Shown: positions 29,730-41,700 of the stretch, piece after piece
Numbering within the stretch: the stretch's first letter is position 1
Layout: the number at the start of each line of letters is the position of its first letter
From: Priapulus caudatus
Taxonomy: Eukaryota; Priapulida; Priapulimorpha; Priapulimorphida; Priapulidae
Reading direction: 5' to 3'
NCBI RefSeq assembly: GCF_000485595.1
Contig: NW_014578585.1
Coordinates: 15,215 to 63,853, forward strand
DNA length: 48,639 nucleotides
Position numbers and translations under genes: made by a program
Notes under the pieces: generated by a model
Told to the model about the DNA's origin: nothing
Database searches by the model: none
The model's input: the letters and a program-made list of their open reading frames with translations, nothing else

Positions 29730-32700
29730 AGAAGAAGTGCAGAAAATCGCACTACTGGGAACAGCACACATCCTGCGAAAAATTCTGGATTGAATCCCTA
29801 TGTCCGCTACGGTTGGGAGCAACTGGTCAAACCCAGAAGCCACCGGCTGTAATGCCGTGCACCACTTTGGAAAGTACATAATAATAAATAATAATTAAAA
29901 AGTTTTCACTACTACTAGCTACTATACTACATACTAACTACTACTACTAACTACTGCTCCACCTCTACTATCTACTACTGACTAACCTACTACTACTACT
30001 ACTACTACACTACTTACTATACTACTTTCTACTATACTAGCTACTACTACTACTACTACTACTACTACTTGCACTATACTACTACTACTACTTTACTACT
30101 ACTACTACTTACTACTTAGAATGCGCGCGCGTTTTCAAAAGCCGATGGGCCGCTTAAACTAGTGTTTCCGCAGACATATGAAGCAGCAGAACCGAAATGC
30201 ATTGCATCCGCGATGAATGCGGACATTAGTAGCCAAATTGTCTCATAAAGACACTACTAATTACTACTACATTGGTACATCAGTGAACACGGTATCGACA
30301 TTTTCTGGACCCCGAAAGACATCGGTATACGTTTTGGCTGATAACGTTCTTGTGAGTGCAGACAACAGTCTAAGAATTGCTTGGCCATTGTAGATGGCAC
30401 TCAGCGTCGGCAGCTGCGTTGTACCGCAACTCGGATGAAGACCCTCAGGCCATTAGTTGAAAGCGGCGGCGGCTGCCGAGTATTCACCCTGTATCCATGC
30501 TAGGCAAGTAGCACGCGTGCAGGAGCCCTGAGCCCTATCGCTTCGCCTATAAAATCACAGTTCATGATTGCTTCGTGTATAATAAGCACGTATATTGTTA
30601 TATAAGCACGGTATATAAGCACGTAATATTCGTTATATGGCTTCGTTATATTAATATATATAATATATATATATATAATCAAGCGATCAGAGTTACAACA
30701 TCGACAACACTGCTATCATTATGAGAGTTAACGTAGAGAAGTAAAGTAGAAGGCGCGCCTTTTTACCGACAAAATGTGTTGAGGCACACGAGCGTTGTTG
30801 TCCCGTGCTATTCTTACATTTCAGGTATTATACGTTGATAGTGCTGTTTTTTTGGGGGAAGGGGGGGTTAAGGCTTTTGACTCGGGTGCTGTCGTCGTTT
30901 TCATCATACTGTTTAAATTTATTGCTAACACGACTAAATATTTTTTACGAAACATTTTGGTTAGTATATTTCATAGTTTGAAACGTACATTGCATTGGCG
31001 CTCTTTGTTTTGCCTGGAATTGCCTCCTTTAACTGCCGGGAATTGCCGAATGTTATAGTAGAGATTATGATTACTGTTACGTAAACTACGTATACGAGCT
31101 TCAAACAGGCGTACATGCGCTGTAATTTTCATTTATCCCACCCCTCGATGATGATTATAGGCCAGCGTACGCACGTACATACCACACACACACACACACA
31201 GCTCACATCACACCATCACACCACACACACGCGCACACACACACACACACACAACACCACACAACACACACACACGACACACACCACTACACACACATAT
31301 ATTATGTGATATATATATATATATATATATATATACCAGTATTAAGATATATCAGCTCGAACGAACCTCCTGGTGATATCGAAGCAGTATAGCGATGTAT
31401 GGTTGCCCTAAGTCCACGTTGAGCTTAATTTAAGCCACTAGGAAGTGGCGAGTAATTATTTGCGATACATTTGTAAAAGGCGATACGTTTTACCCTCCGC
31501 CTGGTGGTGATAAACAACCGTAACAGTCTACGTACGTGCGGTAAATGATTATGATATCCAGTGACATTATGTAGGTAAATAATATTCGTGCATGCATGCG
31601 CTGAAACCTTTACAGGGAATTATCTAGGAGCGCACTTCGACGAGATGCGCGATTACGACCAGGATGCACGGAGGACCATAATCTGGGTGTGCGACCGTTT
31701 TAAACAAACTGCGTTTACCTCGAATTTTCCCAATGTAATTTGTGCAGTAAAATAGACGCACACGTGATAAGCTATAACCTGATCGTGCGGCCGCACGCCA
31801 TGCTGGGTGGGAGGTGCAACAACGCACGCGCACGCACGCACGCTCACACTCACACGCACGCACGCACGTACGCACGTACGCACGCACACGCAAGCACGCT
31901 CACACTCACACGCACGCACGTACGCACGCACGCTCACACGCACACGCACGCGCGCACGAACGCACACACACGCACGCACGCACAAGCACGACCAACTATA
32001 CCTTGATCATACTGCACGTAGTGCCTGGCCTCGCTGGAGCGCGTTGTGTATCGTTTCATGACATTGGGCGCCAGCAGGGCGCTGGCACGGAACAGGCTGA
32101 AGCATCCCGGACTGCAGAGCACGCAGCCTAGCATGTGCTCGGTCGACTTCTGCAGCCAGTGTCCGATCGCGTACTCGAACTTCTGATACCACACCATCGG
32201 TCCTGTCGGATCGATAAACGCACTGAATCACATTGACACCGACAAACAACGCTACAACACTCGCGTGAGAAGACGCGTTTTACAGAAAGATCAGAAATGT
32301 GCCAAGCAGCACGTCGTTTTTGTTGTTCGTGTAATAACTTGCACCCAGTACTAATTCACTAATTATTGTCTATATAAGTATCTCGACTGTGCCCATCACG
32401 TCGTGCTATTCGCCAACGGCTATTGCGTTCAGACGATCAAAAAAAGAGTTAAATTAATAAAACAAAAATGCCACAATAGTTAGCCGTGACATGCTTACAC
32501 GAGATGGATGAGTGAAATATGATCCAACTACACATATGATTTCGCGATCCTATACAGCGATAGAAAATGATACGGTAGACGTTTTTTTGTAAAGCTGTAT
32601 AATGTTCACTACTTTATCAATTGCAAAACCCTATGGCTAGCAATAAGATACCAATGTTGAAATAGCAGCTAAGACACATCTCTTAAGCTGAGTTTACACT

Positions 32701-35700
32701 ATGGACAAGTCGACAAAAAGTATATGCATGGAAATGTTTTTCAACGTTCTATCAACCTATTCTATGAGATGTTCAAAGTTTTTACGTTATGGCTGGCGAG
32801 TCGGCAAATGTTTCAACAATTGACCCGCACTGTACGCACGGGGAGCCATGGATACGCATTTTTTCACGTATTAATTCGCGCCAGTGTGGCGCCGATAGCA
32901 GAAACGCGCTCTCTCCCTGGTTGAAGGTCCGCACCTCTTGATTGCGATTATCGGAGTGGCTGAGTGACAATTACAATTAACTTGATCAACTCGCTGACCA
33001 AAAGTTGAGAAAATAGAACATGTTCTAAATTTTCAACCAGTTGCTATCAACTTGTTAACCGCTCAAATTTTACGTTTACACTGCCGACTTTCGGTAGATT
33101 AGTAGAAATGTTTATCAGCTTGTCAACTTTTCAGCAAAATGTTAATAGGGTAAACCCAGCTTTAGATGAACATCATTAGGAAATCACAAGCGGGACAGGT
33201 ATAAACCATCTGGTGAAAGAGTTTGGAGACCGAGTTGAAAGAGAATAGATATAACGCGTGGAATCTAATTATCGGGAAGAAGATAAATAATACTTAGCAA
33301 TTAAAAAATATTTGATTCAGCATATTACAATCACAAATTCGTTATTAGGGCACGAAATAGATTAATACATTTATCATAACAGATTATGAACAACAGGTAA
33401 TTATAACTGTTTACCTGATCCGATCGGGTGAATTCTTCCGCACGCTGCGCCAAGACTATAATTCCTTTTCATCAAGTCGACTAACGTGATTATTGCTGAG
33501 GGTTTGAAGTCCACATCTCCATCAAGAGCGAGTATATACGTATTGTCAGCAAGCCTTTGTTTCGTATACGTATCAACATCCATCAGGTCGTATAGCTTAT
33601 ATCCGAGCAGATAGTACATGTACATGCACTGCAATAGGGACAGCAAAATGTGATAAGTTCGTTCAGCAAATCGTTGCCTAGATCTGACCATCGCATTCAC
33701 TTTCACTGATCGCTGGGTAGGAGCCCTGCCACGCCCACGCTAGCGGAGCTCGAAGACTGCATTGTGTATAAACTCTCGCTTACAAAACATGAGCAACATA
33801 TTATCGGGGAATATAAAAATAAACAATGAAAATAAACAAGTTATAGGGATTTTTAAATGGCCAAACACATAAAGAGACGAAGTGTCCCTGTTGTCACACA
33901 CATGGAAATTCACTAGATGCGTGATCGATTTAGTTTGTCGATATAGTTGGGGCAAATAAAGATGTAATTGCTTCTAATCGAAATGCGTTTCTTCTCACCT
34001 GGGTTAACGGGTACAGGTAGAGATCTATGAGACCATTCCAGAATATGACTTCGTCCTCATCTAGGTTTGTGTAAACGCCATACTTCATGCAGTCATCAGT
34101 TATCCAGTCGGGATTCTGCAGGTCATCTAACGATATATTTTCCTCGTCGCTCTCTGTAAGAATCACTTCAACGCATCAAATAACATAAAGTCACCCGTTA
34201 TACGGGGAGAGTCTCGACTCTAAATTGTGAATTATTATTGTGTTTGTGAATTCACATAGTATCGTTGGATTTAGAGACTTACCATCATCCTGTGGATGCT
34301 TAATAGCTGAGGGAAGGACAGTGCTTCCATCTTGAGCAACAGGAATGACTGTAAAAATAAAGAGCACGAGACTATATAGTTTTATCTAACTGAAGTAGAT
34401 CTGTCGACATTTTGAGTATATGGACGTATATGTGTTGTAGACAGCTCTTGAAAAAATACTGTATAAATATAAACCAGCTTTTAATATGACATGGCTTAGC
34501 AAGTAGGTACTACATCACATTAACGTATGGGGCTGTTGTCATTACGGGAAATAACGTACCGATGCAATGCGATAATATTTAACAGCGTTCATTTTATCTA
34601 TTTGAAAGAGTCCATTCCAATGTATGGCAATGTATGCTTTTATATCCGTATTACCAGGCGGAAGGTCGGGATCCGATTGAAGAAGGGGCGGAGTATCAGT
34701 GTCCAACGACACGTTATCCATCGCTGCATCGCTTTCTGCATCCGTATGTATGCCTTGGTAGAGTATCATGGTATCCACCTTGCCCTCTACGCGCTTTATT
34801 TCAGACAGTACTCGCATTTCCCCGTAGCCGACGCTTGACGGTTCGGGTACAATGCAGCAAGTCAGTTTGCAACATTGGCCACAGATGAGTGACATAGGAC
34901 CGTCTGCTTTTTCTTTGCCTTTGTCTGATTTAAAAATATTTAAAAACTGCCAGGCGGCTGTAGACTTTTGTTTCTCCACTTCTTTATTCGCTTCCTTTTT
35001 GGCTAGATCTTCTTTGATCTCTGCTTTTGATTTTGTTGCTGCCACCTGGCAAAGAAATTTATCGTTATTTATTTAACTGAATAATTAAGCTAAAATCTAA
35101 ACTACATTTTATGTAAAACCAGTTCACTCTTTACACTAACAGCGAGTTATTTCTCTATACTGTTCTTGTACTTTATTTCTTTTTATTTAATTGTGTAATG
35201 AAGATGAAGATCATAAAGCACATTAGTTATTCATAACTATACTGGTTTGTCAGTATACCAACTCATTATACCTCTCGCGTGCCCCAAGAAACATCGTTCA
35301 GATTGCAGAGAGAGTAGATAATGAGCAGCATGTACATAGATGGAATGGAGATGAAGTAGAGCAAGAAGTGAGGAAGACAGTTCATCACCTCTTCAGGATG
35401 CATAAACCCAGCAATAAAGTTAGCACCTGTAAAATGTTACAGACAATGCTCTATGTAAGTAAGCAATCTTTCTCGTTCTAAAAAAACCTCCTATAGGTTA
35501 AGAATGCAGAAAAACTTTTTTTGTTCAGAGACATTATTTGCTACAAAAAACTGACAACTAATTTTAAGATTAACAACATAGCTAACATTATTGTTAGGCA
35601 TTTAAATTTTTTACGATAACAAACGGTATTAAATTATGATAATCAGTAGTGTCATGCACATAGATGTTGATATTAAACTATCACTACAGCATTAACACGA

Positions 35701-38700
35701 ATCAAAGGCATATAGACTGTTTATGCGATCTTGTTTATCTGCCGGAATATTTGGCTTAAATAAAGATTCCTACATCCTGCACCAGCTGTTCTTTCTAATA
35801 ATATGCACCACGAAAGAGATCGCAGCGTATATCGTGATGTTTCCCGCATTTAAGGCCCATTCACACCAGAGCTACGCTCATCACGATCGCCCCACGCTCC
35901 AAAAATTTGCCCGAGCGTGGTTGAGAGCGTGGCCAATTGGGCCCCAGCCGGGCCCAGCGCCGATACTACGATCTAATTACGTCGATACTACGATCTAAGT
36001 GCGTCTTTACCCCGATCTCACTGCGCTCAACAAGCTTTCACCACGTTCAACACCACGCCCGCATCACGCTTGCACTGCGCTCACTGCGTTTTTATTGCGA
36101 CCAATCAGATCGCATTGCGTTCGAACGACGCTTGCACTGCGCCTAAGCAACGCTCACCGCGCCTCAACTGCGCGCCAGTCACGCTCCTAGTGCGACTTAA
36201 TCACGCTCTAGTCAGGCGCCGACTGCGCTGGCAACGACCATATAAATACCGCGCCGCGTTCTAGAAATCATCATTCGTTCTGCCGTGCTGTTCACATCAA
36301 GATTATTTTCTACTGATTTTATACCCATAATAGTATAATAGTATGCTACAACTATGCCGCCAAAAGACTTCTATTTCTCCTCCTCATCCTCCTCAGTACG
36401 AGTACGAGCGTAGTGAGATCGGGGCCCTGGTGTGAATTGGGTATAAGTCACTGTAGCTGCAGAGCACGTCGTATGGTTGGTTTAACGTTTGGAAAAACTA
36501 TATATACATTTTATACAGGGTGTAGCTAAATAAAAGCTTCCCTACGTAAGAGCTTGTATGTCTACAAAATACCATTTACTTTGGACACACTCACACAGGA
36601 CGGAATTCCCCAGTGACCTTCAAAATTTTACAGTAGTAAATTTTACATATTTTCCTTTTTCCACCAAAAGTGTTGCTAGTTGTAAGCTATTGAGTACCCT
36701 GAAATGGNNNNNNNNNNNNNNNNNNNNNNNNNCCATGAACATTATGTTGAGCAACCTGACGGTATATATAGATAGTCATAGTATAGTATAGTATAAGTAT
36801 AGTATAGTATAGTATAGTATAGTATAGTAAATGTATAGTAATAGTAATAGTATAGTAATATGTATATGTATAAGTATAGTAATAGTATAGTTATAGTATA
36901 GTATCAGTATACGTATAAGTAATAACGTATAGTATAGTATAAGTATATAATGTAAGTATACGTAATAGCTTTTATTGCAAAGTAATTATAAATTATTTTT
37001 ATGATTCCAAAATAAACGGATGAATAGTATAACCTTCGGGATTTATTGTGGCATAGCTATAGCATACATACTATTGGTTATTATTTAGTAAAAAAAAACG
37101 CTATAAATTGTATATTAAGTATCAGGTGAGTTATATTAGTATTTAAATAAAGTGTACTTTAAGATTATATCCAGATATCACTACAACTAAAGCTTAACTC
37201 AATTTCTAATTAACCTAGCATCTTGAACACTGTATATATAGTAGTATAGTATAGAAGATAAGTATAGTATAGCTATAGTATAGTATAGTATAGTATAAGT
37301 ATAGTATAGTATGAGTATATGTATACGGCGGTAAACCACCTCAATGTAGAAATAATTTAGTTTTCTTGTAAAAAGGATCTTAATCGCAATATTACATAGC
37401 ATAATATTGTATCAAGTACTGAAGGATTGATTTTAATAGGGGAGATAATCTCTAGATATCTAGTTTTAAAATGCGTTAATAAATTAACAATTCGCTTGGT
37501 GTTAGAGTACTATTTAAAAGAAGCCGGAAGTCATTATGGTACGTGCTGGCGGACGTATATCGACCTGTATGGTCTCTTAACCGTCGTGAACTACGGCTAA
37601 TAGTATAGTATAGTATAGTAATAGTATTAGTATAGTATCAGATAACGATGGGGAATACCGAAGTTACGAAGTTATAGTGAGAAATCATCCACACGTATAA
37701 CAGTATACGTATAGTATAGGTATAGTATAGTATAGTATAGTAATAGTATAGTATAGTATAGTATAGGCTCAGCCTAAAATTCATGTATACGTATAGTATA
37801 GTATAGTATAGTATAGTATAGGCGCAACAATATATCGCCAAAACTAATAAGTAATTAGACGATGATATCAAGTATCTAGTACTTAAGTATAACGGTTTGT
37901 TCTTATTACTATGGAAGAATAAACGTAAATAATAGTCTATTGGAAAAATCAAAGAAATGAAGTATTACAGTTATATTTTGTTTATTTAGTTTTGTATTAC
38001 GCATTATATTATTTAGTTATTAATATTTTTCAGGGTTATTATAATGAGTAATTATAATAATAAAAACTGTCGTTTCAAAAAAATTACCAGGAATTATTAT
38101 TCAATTGTTTTGCATAGAGATCAATTTTTGTTGTACTACACTCCCAAGGATACATAATATGATAAAGCAATTAGATCGAATAAGGTGGATCCAAAAGTAG
38201 ACACGGCCTATTAATTCTTTATATCATAATTTATTTCCTATTTCGCCAACTTTTTCTCCAGTAAGTACGATAAGATTGAAATATTTATTCAAGATCACTA
38301 GTGATAATAATACAGTATTAGGTGAACAAGGTAATCTGCCACATATATGAGCGACTCGGGCCATGTAAATTAAAGTAAATACGTATAGTATCACGCATAC
38401 AAACGCAAATGTATAGCTATATGTAAGCATAACAAAGAGAACATAAAGTAATTATCCGGAATCATTCAAAATCGAGCTCACTGTCTTAAACTAGTTCATA
38501 GGTAATCATATATAATATAATGCAATTCAAGACCAGAGTCAAATTTATCAAGTTAATAGTACACGTTAATTAAATGATATGAAGTGATAGCGGTCAAGAA
38601 TCCCGAACGATGGTAGATATATATGTGAGATACGAATCTGTTGAATGAATAGGTGATATGTAATTTCCTAACGAGATAGTATATAAGCTATCAGACGAGG

Positions 38701-41700
38701 TAGTCAACACACCTAATACTACGTGCGCCGTCACAGGAAGACGCATGTACAGTATACCGGGTATACCAAGCAACGTACGAAGAAAGACGAGGTCCCGTAA
38801 CAGCAGCTACTATTACGTCTGGGATCGAATATAGCGATGAGTATCCACTATTCCGAAAGTGTATTTCTCGCGAGTATCGAATGTGTGACATCGAAATCGA
38901 CAACACGAGATGTATTATACAGATACTTTCATAAAGTCTGATATTAACTAGGTGCCGTGTGTGATACGACCAGTGAGTCGTGATGGATAAAACGCGTATA
39001 ATTAACGGTAGTGCGTGCGTGTCTGCGACGAGGTGCTGAGATAGCAGTGCTAGATAGCGTGCGTTAGTTACAGACGTCTACATGCGGTATAATATATAGC
39101 GCGAGTAATATCAATGCGCGTACAATGTTAGTATTATATGCATGAGGTGTATTAATGCTTATAGGCTAATAATCTGGGCTCGTTGTCAGAAACAAACTAG
39201 TATGATACGTTTCTAAAACGTATTATTTGATATATAAGTTATTAGTATATACTTTTTCACGTAATATAAGAACGTTGGACAGAAATGCATGTGAAACTTA
39301 CGAATTGTTCTCGTATTAATATCAGTGAATAGGAGCTGGTACCTCAGGTTCGAAGAAGAAAAATTTGGTGCATTATAAGGCGAAAGTAAAATAGTGACCA
39401 TAACTTCTTAAGACCAATTTGTTTGCTAAGCACAAAGAGGTCCTCAATTGGTCAAAAACGCGTCGTATAGTATTTAGGAGAGTGTCATCACATGCGAACG
39501 GTAATTTGATGTGCGATTATTACATGTATAGTAGATCACTCAGTATAACGGTTGTATATTGATCATCTGTAGGAGTGCGTGTGTGCATGTGCGTGTATGT
39601 ATAGGTGACTGACGCGTGACGTTACTACCATGCGTGTGATTATAGCCTAAATCAGGTATTTATTTTAAAGATATAGCTCCAAAAAACGATAAACTACACT
39701 GACAGTCAATACATGAGACTATAATAAATGAAGTGAATGTTATATAGACTGTTAAGATGTATACAACAGCGTAGACACACTTCGTACTTAGTCGCACAAG
39801 TATTAAGGGCGCTGTATTATCGAGATGCAGTGGATGACGAACACGATATGTAGGTTTCAACAAACTATTATTCACTAACCATGCTCATAATGTTATCACT
39901 CAATTGTGATCATATCCTACTGAGATAATTACTAATAGTATATCTGCACATATCTATAACGTTATAGCTCATAATAAGGAGGGCTTCCGATTACACGAAC
40001 TAGTAGATAAGTAATTATGCAGAGGTGACTGCTTAGTAAACTAACGTGTGAATAATTAATTTGGCCATAGAAGATGCGTATCACTAATCATTAGTTCATA
40101 GTTATATACACGAGATAGTATAGTATATGTATGTAAATACGTATATGGAACAATTATCATTCGAGTCTATTTGTCACCGTATAGATTAAGTCAGGCTAAT
40201 GAATCAGCATTTAATCAGGGCCGTTTATGGGAGTTAATGTTATCGGAGTATCAGAAAATAATCAAGACCGAAAAAATGCAAAGTATAACGAGATAGTATA
40301 GTATGTATACGTATAGTATACGTATTGACAGTATTATTATTATTTATTATTTCCCAAAGTGGATCACGATGGGCCGTGGCGATCAAAGACTTGATGGTCG
40401 TTGAACACAAGATTTACTATGAGATTTGAAATCAGGTGAGGTAGCAGACCTGTCGCTGGCACGTACCCGTGCTTCTAGGTTGCGGACGGGACCGTGTCCT
40501 AGATTTGGGAGCCATATGGGATTCACTGCAGAATTTTGCGCAGGATGTGTCATTATTATTATTATTATTATTATTATTTATTATAATAATAACTATTATT
40601 ATTATGTTTTAGGGACGATGTTGAGTGGTTCGCGCAGGTCTGTACCTCACCTTCAAACTCATAGTAATCTTTGTCAACGACATCAAGGTACTTGATCGCA
40701 CAGCGTCTTGCATTTTGGTCTTGATCACTTCTGCCGAACAGAACCAGTACGCCGTAATGTGTCATAGCCGCATGGGGACAAAATGCGATGAATGTCACTG
40801 TAACTATGAACTAATGCATGTAGATCTCTCGGCAATTAATTATTCACACGTGTTACAGGAACGATATAATATAGTTCGTGTAATCGGAAGCCCCTTATTG
40901 GAGTATAGATATGTGCAGAGGTAATTATCTCAGTAGATAATGATCACAAGTAAATGGAATGTTAGTGGAATAATAGTTTGTGAACCTACATCGTCGCTCC
41001 TGCACCTCGCACATACGCGCCTATGTGCGACTAGCCCGAAGTGGCTGTGAATCTCAACGTCTATATACATTCCATGTATTATCATGTGGGTGTATTATCG
41101 TTTTTTGGAGCTAACCGATGCTAAACACACGCAGGTAGACGCACGCGCGCACTTACACGCACATGCACACACGCACCCAAAAGAGAAATCATATACACGT
41201 GTGAGCACATGAATGCACACAAACGTCGCAGGCAGACCTCTCCAAACGTGCCAAGAGACTCTTTGCTAGAAACATAATTAGTCTTAAGAGAAGTCTTGAC
41301 ATTCGCCTTAATACCAAATTTTTCTCTTCGACCGGAGCTCTATACACTGCATATGAGAACAATCGTAACGTTTCCATGTTTCTGTCAACGTTCTATGTGA
41401 AAAAGTAAATACTATAAAAAGTTTAGACTATACTAGTTTTGTTTCTGACAACGAGCCCAGATTGCAGCATATACCTCATGCATACATGTGCGCATGATTC
41501 GCGCTACATATATACGCATGTAGACGTGATCAACTCACGCACGAACGCACACCAATAGGTTCATCCACGCGCACGCGCACACGCACCTGAGTATAGACTT
41601 GAGTATCTGCTTAATCTCGTTTGTCGATTCGTGCCACATCGTCGCGCAGAAGTACACTTTCGGAATAGTCGACTTATCGCTATCGATCCCAGACGAATAG

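Larger units (their letters stand above)
33902..36443. repeat. Duplicated CS-B block, cleaner copy (copy 2)
   Basis: Nearly identical to 25393-28578 from ATGGAAATTCACTAGATGCG to the end of a CCCATTCACACCAG-bounded element, with scattered one- and two-base indels and about 640 bp less inside that element. Its four exons are open and in phase, but they sit upstream of the catalytic exons, the wrong position for a working gene. Confidence 0.9.
39172..41462. repeat. Inverted pair of AATCTGGGCTCGTTGTCAGA ends
   Basis: About 30 bp at 39172-39205 (AATCTGGGCTCGTTGTCAGA, then AACAAACTAGTAT) recurs inverted at about 41430-41462. The GTTGTCAGAAACA core matches the ends of the 16038-17527 foldback element. 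Either this is one 2.3 kb element that swallowed a CS-B exon, or two separate insertions in opposite orientation. Confidence 0.5.
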
